DNA of 64,000 nucleotides from Mesorhizobium sp. M3A.F.Ca.ET.080.04.2.1 (GTDB lineage Bacteria; Pseudomonadota; Alphaproteobacteria; Rhizobiales; Rhizobiaceae). The stretch is taken from contig NZ_CP034451.1 in the NCBI RefSeq assembly GCF_003952525.1, positions 1,550,001 through 1,614,000 of the forward strand, in the 5' to 3' direction. The notes under the pieces were generated by a model. That model did no database searches. It saw only the letters and a list, made by a program, of their open reading frames with translations, and was not told where the DNA came from. A program made the translations under genes and the position numbers. Position 1 is the first letter of the stretch, and each line of letters starts with the position of its first letter. Shown piece after piece: positions 8,113 to 16,386 of this stretch.

Positions 8113-9014
8113 GACGCATCGATCCTGCGCAGGAGCCTGATGGCGCTGAAGGCGAGCGCAAGCACGACGAGGCCGATGGTCACGAACAGCGCCGCCGCGT
8201 AGCCGGTCTGCTGGAACTTGAACGCGGTATCGTAGCCGTAGATCGAGATCAGCCTCGTCGCTTCTCCCGGCCCGCCACGGGTCAGCACGAAGACCTGGTC
8301 GAAGGTGCCGAAGGCGTCGATGGTCCTGAGCACGATGGCGACCGCGAGCACCGGCCGCATCATCGGAAAGGTAAGATCGGCAAAGACGCGCCAGGCGCCG
8401 GCGCCGTCGACACGCGCGGCCTCGAAAGGCTCATGCGGCAGCGACTGCAGGCCGGCGAGCAGGATCAGGAACATCAGCGGCGTCCATTCCCAGACATCGA
8501 GCACCACGAGACCGATGAAGGCGTTGAGCGGATTGCCGAGGATCTGCACTTCGCCGCCGCCCATCGCCTCGGAAAGCACCGTCAGCATGCCGGCGTCGCT
8601 GGCGTAGATCAGCCGGAAGAGGATGGCGACGACGACCGGCGTGATCACCATGGGAACAATGAGCACGGTGCGCAGAAGGCGGATGCCGCGGAACTCACGC
8701 AGGCAGAACAGCGCCAGCGCGAAGCCGAGCACCGCCTCGAGCGAGACCGAGAGCGCGACGAATTTCACCGTGACCCAAAGCGAGTTCAGGAACTGCGCGT
8801 CGCTCCACAGGCGTAGATAGTTCTGGAAGCCGGCATCGGCGACCGGCGAGCCGTAGCGGTAGATCTTGGTGCTCGCCCTGAGACCGTCCCAAAGCGGATA
8901 GACGAGGACGCCGAGCACGATCATCAGGCCCGGCGCCAGCATGAGGTATGGAAGGGCGAGGTCGAGCCCCGCCCCCTGCAGGCGATATTTGCGTGCCTGC
9001 GCTGCGCCGTGCAT
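8109..9014 (-). CDS. Sugar ABC transporter permease, MalF type (CUT1)
   Basis: A 301-residue inner-membrane permease. It has a first helix LPYLMLAPGLMIVLGVLVYP, several further helices, and an EAA loop (FEAARVDGAGAWRVFADLTF) that contacts the ATPase. The start at 9014 overlaps the stop codon of the binding-protein gene as TGATG, and its own end overlaps the next permease, so the transporter genes are translationally coupled. Together with the MalG-type partner, the UgpC/MalK-type ATPase and the Tat-exported binding protein it makes a complete CUT1 importer. Confidence 0.9.
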   Translation of the reverse strand: MHGAAQARKYRLQGAGLDLALPYLMLAPGLMIVLGVLVYPLWDGLRASTKIYRYGSPVADAGFQNYLRLWSDAQFLNSLWVTVKFVALSVSLEAVLGFALALFCLREFRGIRLLRTVLIVPMVITPVVVAILFRLIYASDAGMLTVLSEAMGGGEVQILGNPLNAFIGLVVLDVWEWTPLMFLILLAGLQSLPHEPFEAARVDGAGAWRVFADLTFPMMRPVLAVAIVLRTIDAFGTFDQVFVLTRGGPGEATRLISIYGYDTAFKFQQTGYAAALFVTIGLVVLALAFSAIRLLRRIDAS

Positions 9015-10327
9015 CAGTAGTAACCGGCCGTGGTGAGATAATCCTTGACCTGCTTGGCGGCCGTGTCGAGGGCGGCGCCGCCGCCGGAGCCGGCCTGAAG
9101 CGCCTTGTTGAGCTCGATGCCGAGCAGTTCCTCGACCTTCGCCCAGTCCGGCGTGCGCGGCCGGGGCAGCGCGCCGGCGTCGAGCTGCTGAAGGGCGACC
9201 GGGATCAGCCGGTTGCCCGGCTTGGCAACGCCGAAGGCACTGCGCTTGACCGGGATCGAGCCCGCTTCCGATAGCTTGGCTTGAGTTTCGGCGCTTGTGT
9301 ACCACTTCAGGAATTCGATCGCGTTTGCCTTGTTGGGCGCCGATTTCGGCACGCCGGCGATGAAGATGCCCATCTGGGCGATCGCCTTTTCCTGCTTCGG
9401 CACGACGCCGAAATCGAGCTTGCCGGCCACCTTGGTCTGCGCCGGATCGTCGGCCTTCAGCGCGTTGCCGGAATACTGGATGATGACGCCCGCCTCGCCG
9501 CCGAGGATCGCCGCGCCCTCCTGGTCGGAGTCGAACTCGACCACGCCGCTCGGCGCGTTCTGCTTCATCGTGCCGACGAAGAAATCGGCCGAGGCCTTGC
9601 CTTCCGCCGAATTGAAGATCGGGTTCCACTTGTCGTCGAAGAACGAGCCGCCGAACGACAGGAAGATCGGATACCAACTGGTGACGATCGGGTTGCCGGA
9701 GACGCCGCGGAAGACGACCGGATACTTGATCGTGCCGGCCGCCACCCCTTCCTTGCCCTTGGCGATCACCTCGTCCCAGGTCTTCGGCGCGCCGCCGGTG
9801 AAGACGTCGTTGCGATAGGTCAGCGTCTGCAGGTCGCCGACGAAGGGCACGCAGATCAGTGTCGGCTTGGCGTCCTCGAAGCCTTTGACGCGCGGTCCCT
9901 GCTGCGGCGGCCAGTAGCCCATGTCGATCATGGAGCCGATCCAGTCCTTGTCGGAGCCGTCGATGCCGCCGGCACCGAGATCTTCCAGCACATTGGCGGC
10001 GCCGAACTGCGGCACCCACGGATCATCGAGCAGATAGAGGTCGTATTGGCCGGCGCCGCTCTGGGCGTCGGCGAACCACTTCTCGAGCGTGACGCCGTAT
10101 TCGTCCTCGAGGAACTCGACGTCGAAACCGGCTTCCTTGGCCTGTGGGATGATCTTCTGCTTGAAAGGCGTGAGCCCGCCATCGGTGAAGGCGCCGATGA
10201 TCACCTTCTTGCCGGCGGCCCTGGCCGCCATCGGCAGGCCGAGCGTGGTGAGGGCCGTGGTGGCGAGCGCGAGGCCAAGCCCGCCCTTGATGACGGAGCG
10301 GCGAGTGAGTCTGCTGGAATGCGTCAT
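9014..10327 (-). CDS. ABC transporter extracellular solute-binding protein, Tat-exported
   Basis: A 437-residue periplasmic binding protein of the family 1 (CUT1) type. The N-terminus has a twin-arginine signal (TRRSVIKGGLGLALA) ending near AARAAG, so it is probably exported folded by Tat. The body carries features of family 1 proteins, for example DLYLLDDPWVPQF and VFRGVSGNP. The ATG at 10327 overlaps the stop of the ATPase gene (ATGA). Its ligand determines what the cluster imports. The neighbouring dehydrogenase and IolE-like genes point to a cyclitol or polyol rather than a simple hexose, but this is inference. Confidence 0.88.
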   Translation of the reverse strand: MTHSSRLTRRSVIKGGLGLALATTALTTLGLPMAARAAGKKVIIGAFTDGGLTPFKQKIIPQAKEAGFDVEFLEDEYGVTLEKWFADAQSGAGQYDLYLLDDPWVPQFGAANVLEDLGAGGIDGSDKDWIGSMIDMGYWPPQQGPRVKGFEDAKPTLICVPFVGDLQTLTYRNDVFTGGAPKTWDEVIAKGKEGVAAGTIKYPVVFRGVSGNPIVTSWYPIFLSFGGSFFDDKWNPIFNSAEGKASADFFVGTMKQNAPSGVVEFDSDQEGAAILGGEAGVIIQYSGNALKADDPAQTKVAGKLDFGVVPKQEKAIAQMGIFIAGVPKSAPNKANAIEFLKWYTSAETQAKLSEAGSIPVKRSAFGVAKPGNRLIPVALQQLDAGALPRPRTPDWAKVEELLGIELNKALQAGSGGGAALDTAAKQVKDYLTTAGYY

Positions 10328-11421
10328 TTCTCTCTCCCATTGCTGTGGACCCGGTGGACGGCGGTGAGGCCGGCGGAATTGAAGAAACAGGCGTTCGACG
10401 GGTCGAAGGCAACGCCGATGTTCTCGCCGACCGCGCCCCTGAAATCGCGGCCCGCCCGCACGGAAAGGTTGCCGCCGTCGACGCGAATGTTGACCAGCGT
10501 CTCGTTGCCCATCGGCTCGACGACATAGATCTCGCCCGGCAGCGCGCCCGGCGTGCCCGGCTGGGCAATGCTGCAGTCCTCCGGCCGCAGCCCGATCTCG
10601 ACGATCTCGGCCAAACGGCATGCGGTGAGCCGGGCTCCCTCCAGCGGAACGACGCTTCCGCCGGCCGCCACGCCCTGCTCGGAAAGCGCTACCGGCAGGA
10701 TGTTCATCGGCGGATTGCCGACGAAGGTGGCGACGAAGCGGTTGGCCGGCTGGTCGTAGATGTCGATCGGCGGCGCCATCTGCTGCAGCTCGCCGCCATG
10801 CATGACCGCAACGAGGTCGGCCATGGTGAGCGCTTCGACCTGGTCGTGGGTGACATAGATGGTGGTGGCGCTGAGGCGCTGGCAAAGCCGCTTGATCTCG
10901 CCGCGCATGGTGAGGCGCAGCCGCGCATCGAGATTGGACAGCGGTTCGTCCATCAGGAAGGCAGCCGGATCCCTGACGATGGCGCGCGCCAGCGCCACGC
11001 GTTGCCGCTGGCCGCCCGAAAGCTGGCGCGGCCGGCGGTCCAGCAGATGGCCGATCTCGAGGATGGCGGCGACCTCGTCGATCTTGGCTTGGCGCTTGCC
11101 GTCCGGCATGCCGCGGATCCACAGCGGATAGCCGATATTTTCGGCGACCGTCATCTGCGGGTAAAGCGCGTAGCTCTGGAACACCATGGCGATATCGCGG
11201 TCGCGCGGCTGCAGCCGGGTGACGTCGCGCTCGCCGATGAAGACCTTGCCGGTCGTCGGCATGTCGAGCCCGGCAAGAATGCGCAGCGCTGTGGTCTTGC
11301 CGCAGCCCGATGGGCCGAGGAGGGCGAGGAATTTGTGGTCCGGCACGGCGAGGTCGAGAGAACGCAGCACGTTGAGCGCGCCGAAGTTCTTGACCACCTT
11401 CCTATACAGGACCGAACTCAT
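10324..11421 (-). CDS. UgpC/MalK-type sugar ABC transporter ATPase
   Basis: A 365-residue ATPase with Walker [10 protein letters not shown], signature [14 protein letters not shown] and Walker [12 protein letters not shown], followed by a C-terminal OB-fold/TOBE regulatory region of about 130 residues as in MalK. The ATG at 11421 is chosen over an upstream TTG at 11454 because a GGGAGGG ribosome-binding site lies just before it and because the upstream start would overlap the iolE-like gene. It energises the two permeases encoded downstream. Confidence 0.9.
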   Translation of the reverse strand: MSSVLYRKVVKNFGALNVLRSLDLAVPDHKFLALLGPSGCGKTTALRILAGLDMPTTGKVFIGERDVTRLQPRDRDIAMVFQSYALYPQMTVAENIGYPLWIRGMPDGKRQAKIDEVAAILEIGHLLDRRPRQLSGGQRQRVALARAIVRDPAAFLMDEPLSNLDARLRLTMRGEIKRLCQRLSATTIYVTHDQVEALTMADLVAVMHGGELQQMAPPIDIYDQPANRFVATFVGNPPMNILPVALSEQGVAAGGSVVPLEGARLTACRLAEIVEIGLRPEDCSIAQPGTPGALPGEIYVVEPMGNETLVNIRVDGGNLSVRAGRDFRGAVGENIGVAFDPSNACFFNSAGLTAVHRVHSNGREK

Positions 11422-11450
11422 CGCCCTCCCCGGCGTCCCCGCCTTGTGGC

Positions 11451-12359
11451 TCAACCCTTCCTTACGTCGACGGTGAAGCCGGCGTCGCGGGCAAGATCGC
11501 GAAGGTTGCGATAGCCCATCGTTGCGTAGGTGAGCGGATGCGCCTCGGCCGGATCCTGCTCGGCCTCGACGACCAGCCAGCCGGCATAGCCGTGGTCGGC
11601 GAGCATCTTGAGCAGCGTCGCATAGTCGATGGCGCCATCGCCCGGGACGGTGAAGATGCCTTCCATCACCGCTCCCATGAAACTCATGTCCTCGGCCCGC
11701 GCCCGCTTCAGCACCTCAGGTCGCACGTCCTTGCAATGGACGTGGACGACGCGGCCGATGTGGCGGCGCAGCAGGCTTTCGGGGTGGCCGCCTGAGAAGG
11801 CGCAATGGCCGGTGTCATAGAGCAGGCCGACCGCCTCGCCCGATCCCGCCATCAGCCTGCCGATCTCCTCGTCGGTCTCGATGATGGTGCCCATGTGATG
11901 ATGGAAGGCCATGGCGACGCCGAAATCGGTGAAGCGTTCGGCAAGGCGCGTGATCTTGGCGCCGTAAGCCTTCCACTCGTCGTCGGCGAGCTTCGGCCGC
12001 TGCGAGATCGGATCGTGGATGGCGCCGTGGCGGCCGCGCGAGGTGTCGGCATAGACGACGTGTCTTGCGCCCAGGTCCCGCAGCAAGGTGAGATGCGGCA
12101 GGATCGCGTCGAATTCTTCCTCGACCTCCTTCTCGCAGATGCGGCCATCGTACCAGCCGGAAACGAGAGCGAGGCTGTAGGGCCGAAGGGCGGCTTTCAG
12201 AGCCTTGCTTTCCCGCGGGAACTTGCCGCCGAGCTCGGTGCCGGCATAGCCGGCCCGGCTTGTCTCGGCGAGGCAGGTCTCGAGCGGCGTGTCGCCGCCC
12301 AGCTCCGGCACGTCGTCATTCGTCCAGGTGATGGGGTTGATGCCAATCCTGACGGTCAT
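11451..12359 (-). CDS. iolE: Myo-inosose-2 dehydratase-like protein (IolE type)
   Basis: A 302-residue TIM-barrel protein that matches the IolE pattern: VRIGINPITWTNDDVPELGG at the N-terminus, GTELGGKFP, the metal-ligand region MAFHHHMGT, and LLYDTGHCAFSGG, VHVHCKDVR and LVVEAEQDP. IolE removes water from 2-keto-myo-inositol in inositol catabolism. The ATG at 12359 has GGGAG upstream. It is the first gene of the minus-strand cluster and is divergent from the MocR regulator. The later inositol enzymes (IolB, IolC, IolD) are not in this window, so they would have to be encoded elsewhere, or the substrate is a related cyclitol. Confidence 0.85.
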   Translation of the reverse strand: MTVRIGINPITWTNDDVPELGGDTPLETCLAETSRAGYAGTELGGKFPRESKALKAALRPYSLALVSGWYDGRICEKEVEEEFDAILPHLTLLRDLGARHVVYADTSRGRHGAIHDPISQRPKLADDEWKAYGAKITRLAERFTDFGVAMAFHHHMGTIIETDEEIGRLMAGSGEAVGLLYDTGHCAFSGGHPESLLRRHIGRVVHVHCKDVRPEVLKRARAEDMSFMGAVMEGIFTVPGDGAIDYATLLKMLADHGYAGWLVVEAEQDPAEAHPLTYATMGYRNLRDLARDAGFTVDVRKG

Positions 12360-12426
12360 CGCAGCTCCCACCCGGCCAGACCTCCGGCGACGTCGCCCAC
12401 TCTCGTGCAGCCGCTGGCCGGCAATA

Positions 12427-12524
12427 GACTGGCATGTCGTTGCCGTTTTTCTTTGCATCTAAGCGCCAATCTGTATCCATCGCGAGGACCAGTTTGGGCG
12501 AAAGTGAAGGTGCCAGTTTCGCTT
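12427..12524. promoter_or_regulatory. Candidate MocR operator repeats in the iolE-mocR divergent region
   Basis: The 214-base divergent region holds two direct CCAGTTT copies (12489-12495 and 12513-12519) spaced by 24 bases, a related GCCAAT near 12465, and an inverted ACTGGC near 12429. MocR-type regulators commonly bind direct plus inverted repeats close to their own promoter. The match is by eye only. Confidence 0.35.
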
Positions 12525-12573
12525 GTGAGCGGACGCGGCTAATGTGGTGCTTCCCTTACCCCCGAGGTTTCCG

Positions 12574-14055
12574 ATGCAGACGTCACGGCGCAGGCGCCAG
12601 GCCTTTCCGATGGAAGCGCTGGCCATCGAGCGCACGCTGACCGAACCGATCCAGCGGCAGCTCTACCGGCAGATCGCCGCGATGATCCGCGACAAGCGCC
12701 TGGCGCCGGGGTCGGAACTGCCGTCCACCCGCGCCCTGGCCGAGGATCTTGGGCTTGCCCGCAACACGATCGTGGGCGCCTACGACCAGCTGGCGACCGA
12801 AGGCTATCTCACCAGCCGGCCCGGCGCGCGCGCCATCGTCGTTGACCTGCCGGCCAACTCACCCGGCAGGGACAGGCGCGGCGCCGCCGCCGCGGTCATC
12901 CGCCATCCGCTGTCGAAGCGCGGCGAAAGCCTGATGCAGCAGCCCTTCCACCACGGCGCGCCCGGCCGCTTCGCCTTCCATCCCGGCATGCCCGATGCGC
13001 AGAACTTTCCGTTCGGCGTATGGGGGCGGCTCTTGGCGCACCGCGCCACTTTCGGCGCCGACATGCTGTTCGGCACCTATCACGTCACCGGCCTGCCGGC
13101 ACTGAAGGAAGCGATCGCCAGCTATCTGGTGTCGGCGCGCGGCGTGCGCTGCCAGCCCGACCAGATCGTGGTGACGACCGGCGCCCAGGCCGCCTTCGAC
13201 CTGCTGGCCCGGCTGCTGCTCGACCCCGGCGACACGGTTTGGCTGGAGGAGCCGGGCTACTATGCTGCCAGGGCGACCTTCACCGTGGCCGGCGCCAACA
13301 TCACGCCGCTCGCCGTCGACGGCGACGGGTGGCAGATGAACCCGCCGGAGAGCGCGCCGCGGCTGATCTATGTCACGCCGGCCTGCCAGCATCCGCTCGG
13401 CATCACCATGCGCATGGACCAAAGAATGCGCCTGTTCGAGATCGCCGAGCGCTACAATTCCTGGATCATCGAAGACGATTTCGACGGCGAGTACCGCTTC
13501 CAGGGGCGGCCGGTGCCGGCGATCCAGAGCATGGATTACGCCGACCGGGTGATCTATGTCGGCACCTTCGCCAAGCTGCTGTTCCCGGCACTGCGGCTGG
13601 GCTTCATGGTGCTGCCCCCGGCGCTCTGCGAAGGCATTCCGCATGCGCTGAGCACGACGGGGCAGTTCGCCCCGCTGGTGCTCCAGGCCGCGCTGGCCGA
13701 CTTCATCGACGAAGGCCATATGAGCCGGCACCTGAAGCGCATGCGCCGCATCTACGCCGAGCGCCGCAAGCTTTTCCACGAGCTTTTCGCCGCCGAGTTG
13801 CCAGCGGATGTGGCGCTCTCGCCGGCCGAGGCCGGCATCCAGCTCGTCGCGCATTTGCCGCTGAATTGCGACGACCGCACGGTGGTGGCGAGCGCCGACC
13901 GGCTCGGCGTCAACGCCTCGCCGCTGTCCAAATATTACTGGTCGCGGTCCGGCAACGGCTTGGTGCTCGGCTATGCCGCCTGCAACAAGGCGCAGACGGA
14001 AGCCGGGATGCGACGGTTGCGGCAGGCGATCGCAGGGGCAAGGAAGGCGGCGTGA
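12574..14055 (+). CDS. MocR-type GntR/aminotransferase transcriptional regulator
   Basis: A 493-residue chimera: an N-terminal GntR winged helix (GSELPSTRALAEDLGLARNT at about residues 45-65), a linker, and a class I aminotransferase-fold domain. The PLP-pocket elements are present: WIIEDDFDGEYRF with its aspartate, and GTFAKLLFPALRLG with the lysine expected to bind PLP. MocR proteins sense PLP together with an amino compound. The ATG at 12574 follows a GAGG site. It is divergent from the cyclitol cluster and so probably controls it. The family was named from the rhizopine (methyl-inosamine) catabolism locus of Sinorhizobium meliloti. Confidence 0.9.
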   Translation: MQTSRRRRQAFPMEALAIERTLTEPIQRQLYRQIAAMIRDKRLAPGSELPSTRALAEDLGLARNTIVGAYDQLATEGYLTSRPGARAIVVDLPANSPGRDRRGAAAAVIRHPLSKRGESLMQQPFHHGAPGRFAFHPGMPDAQNFPFGVWGRLLAHRATFGADMLFGTYHVTGLPALKEAIASYLVSARGVRCQPDQIVVTTGAQAAFDLLARLLLDPGDTVWLEEPGYYAARATFTVAGANITPLAVDGDGWQMNPPESAPRLIYVTPACQHPLGITMRMDQRMRLFEIAERYNSWIIEDDFDGEYRFQGRPVPAIQSMDYADRVIYVGTFAKLLFPALRLGFMVLPPALCEGIPHALSTTGQFAPLVLQAALADFIDEGHMSRHLKRMRRIYAERRKLFHELFAAELPADVALSPAEAGIQLVAHLPLNCDDRTVVASADRLGVNASPLSKYYWSRSGNGLVLGYAACNKAQTEAGMRRLRQAIAGARKAA

Positions 14056-14284
14056 GCGGCGCTCCGTACGACGACGCCGCAGCGGCTGGCGGCTGAAGGC
14101 AGGCCGGCGCATCAGTGGGTGGGGTTGTTGGGGTGCCGAGGCGCCGGCCGGGGGCGGAATGGGCAACCGCCGCAACAGGAGGATACTCCAGACGGCCGAC
14201 GACGATATTGCGCGATCGCGGAAGTCTCATCCGACAGACGTGCTGCAATCGGCCTGCCGAAAACCGAGTCAGTGAGCAACCGCT

Positions 14285-15136
14285 TCAGGAGCGACCGAAG
14301 AGGCGGCGCAGCAAACCTGTCCGCGCCGCGGTGTAACGCTCGGGCAAAGGGCGAGCGAGCAGGAACTGCTCATGGCCCTCGACCGTCTCGGTGCCGCGAT
14401 AGCTGCACTGCAGCGAGCGGGCCAGCGGAACGATTTCCCGCAGCACCGCAGCGAAGCCTTCCCCGTCGATCGGCACCTCTTTCACCATGCGCAGTTCGCG
14501 TGCGAAGGCCTCGAGGCCGAGGAAGCGGTAGCCGCGCCTTTCGAGTTCGGCACGCAGCTTTGCCAGCGAAGGCTCCGCGCCCCAGAACTCGAAGCGCGTC
14601 GGCCGGATGCGGGCGGCCGGGGCGATCTCCAGGTTGAGGTCGCCTATCGCCTCGGCGGGAAGAATGAGGGGCGCCACCGCGGCCAGCGAATGCTTCTCGA
14701 TGACGAGCGGAAACGCCAGCGCCTCGGCAGCGCTGCGGGCGATCTGCTCGAAGCCGGCGACATCTTCGGTCGTGAAGTAGAAATCGCGCCGTCCCTCGCC
14801 GTGCTGCTCGGCGAGGTAGCAGGCGGGGCAACTCGCAATGGCCAGATCCCCGCAAAGCCTTTCCAGGAATGTGTAATTCCGCCTCGATCCCTTGGGCGTC
14901 AGCAAAGCGTCGCGCGGCGTCAATTCGTTTGCGCGCGGGGTGAGCTTCAGGAGCAGGATCGGAAGCGAGGCCGCAGCGCGCAGCAGCGCCATGTTCACCC
15001 GCGTATTGATGAACAGCTCGCCGCCATCCGAGCGATAGCGGACCAGGCTGCGATGCGGTTCCGCCTCACGGATGACCTCTTCCGTTTCAGGGATTGAGAC
15101 CTGTTCGCCGGTGACCGCGAATTGAAGCAATGCCAT
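14285..15136 (-). CDS. Hypothetical protein with RraB/DUF695-like halves
   Basis: A 283-residue soluble protein. Two stretches, DFYFTTEDVAGFEQIARSA and TRFEFWGAEPSLAKLRAELE, have the strand-helix pattern of the RraB/DUF695 fold. The C-terminal CSYRGTETVEGHE resembles the YDGWET motif that ends RraB, an inhibitor of RNase E. A CPACY motif lies near residue 105. The similarity is by eye and tentative. It stands alone: 229 unremarkable bases separate it from the MocR gene on one side and about 170 from proC on the other. Confidence 0.6.
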   Translation of the reverse strand: MALLQFAVTGEQVSIPETEEVIREAEPHRSLVRYRSDGGELFINTRVNMALLRAAASLPILLLKLTPRANELTPRDALLTPKGSRRNYTFLERLCGDLAIASCPACYLAEQHGEGRRDFYFTTEDVAGFEQIARSAAEALAFPLVIEKHSLAAVAPLILPAEAIGDLNLEIAPAARIRPTRFEFWGAEPSLAKLRAELERRGYRFLGLEAFARELRMVKEVPIDGEGFAAVLREIVPLARSLQCSYRGTETVEGHEQFLLARPLPERYTAARTGLLRRLFGRS

Positions 15137-15305
15137 TGCCTACCCCCCACCCCCGGAGACATCCGGCGGGAGCAAGCATCTTGCCAGTTTGGCAGGCCGC
15201 AGCCCAGTCCCCACGGCCAGCGGTCAAGCGGGCTGCCCCTCCCCTTGTCGGCGACGGAACGGCCGGTATTGTCGTGGCTTCGAAACAGATGCGGCGGGAG
15301 CCTCC

Positions 15306-16082
15306 ATGAAACTCGGCTTTGTCGGCACAGGCGCGCTCAGCTCAGCCATCGTGAGCGGACTGAAATCGCTGCCTGACGAGGCAACGCCGGTGGTGGTCTC
15401 ACCGCGTAACGAGGAGATCGCCGCGGAACTCGCCACGCGCTATCGGGATGTGCGCATCGCCGCCGACAATCAGGCCGTGCTCGATCAATGCGATACGGTC
15501 ATGCTGGCGGTCCGACCGCAGATCGCGCGGGATGTCCTCAAGGAGCTCCGGTTCCGCGAGGATCATCACGTCGTCAGCCTGATCGCCACGGTATCGCGCG
15601 AGGAGATAGCCGCCCTTGTCGCACCCGCGACACATGTCACCAAGGCGCTACCCATGCCGATGATCTCCCGCCTGCAAGGGGCGACGATCATCTGCCCGCC
15701 GGATCGCGCCGTGGCGTCCTTCTTCGGCAGGCTGGGAGAGGTGATCGAGGTCGAGGACCAGAACGAGTTCGACGCCTTGACCGTCGTCACCGCAACCTAT
15801 GCCAGCTATTTCAAACTTCTCGACACGATCCACAGCTGGGTGCGGGACCAAGGTGTTTCGAGCGACAAGGCGCGCGCCTACATCAGCAGCATCTACAAGG
15901 CGCTGGCAAACGCGCCGGACACAGCGCCGGAAGCCGATTTCATGCATCTGGCGCAGGATTACGCCACACGCGGCGGCGTCAACGAGCAGGTTGTGCGCGA
16001 ACTGACGGAGCGCAAGCTGTTCGACGTCCTTGCGGAAAGCCTGGACCGTGTGCATCGGCGCATTGCGGGGCAGCAAGCCTGA
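15306..16082 (+). CDS. proC: Pyrroline-5-carboxylate reductase
   Basis: A 258-residue NAD(P)H-dependent reductase of the last step of proline synthesis. The N-terminal Rossmann motif is MKLGFVGTGALSSAIVSGL. The central segment TKALPMPMISRLQGATIICP corresponds to the family's conserved RxMPNxP region in divergent form, and the C-terminal dimerisation helices include a DYATRGGVNEQVV stretch, the ProC GGxNEQ-like signature. The ATG at 15306 has GGGAG upstream and gives normal length. The divergence of the RxMPN motif leaves room for a paralogue with another imine substrate. Confidence 0.85.
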   Translation: MKLGFVGTGALSSAIVSGLKSLPDEATPVVVSPRNEEIAAELATRYRDVRIAADNQAVLDQCDTVMLAVRPQIARDVLKELRFREDHHVVSLIATVSREEIAALVAPATHVTKALPMPMISRLQGATIICPPDRAVASFFGRLGEVIEVEDQNEFDALTVVTATYASYFKLLDTIHSWVRDQGVSSDKARAYISSIYKALANAPDTAPEADFMHLAQDYATRGGVNEQVVRELTERKLFDVLAESLDRVHRRIAGQQA

Positions 16083-16386
16083 GAGCAGATTGCGGATACA
16101 TCTGCCGCAAGGGCTGATCGGCTAGAGCGATTCTGCCTTTCGCAACGCTCTAAGCATTGTTCTTACAAATCTCTTCTCGATCGTCGTCGGCCCGGGGGGA
16201 CCTTGCCTGTCGAAGGAGATTTCGAAGAATTGCAACGCGGTTCTGCCGACAAAACACCCGTTATCAGCATTAGGCATATGGCCAGTTTACCGGACGAAAT
16301 GGGCAATCGGGCGCAGATACTGACACTTCCCGCCGCCTTGGAAGCTTTAATTTAAGCACTTTCGATTATTTTCGGTCAGTGGACCC
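16083..16386. other. Intergenic region with a small palindrome
   Basis: No gene was seen in this 304-base gap. An inverted repeat TAGAGCG (16123-16129) / CGCTCTA (16146-16152) lies soon after proC and resembles palindromes common between rhizobial genes; it could act as a terminator although no T-run follows. The remaining bases are more AT-rich and probably hold the promoter of the downstream GGDEF-EAL gene. Confidence 0.4.
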
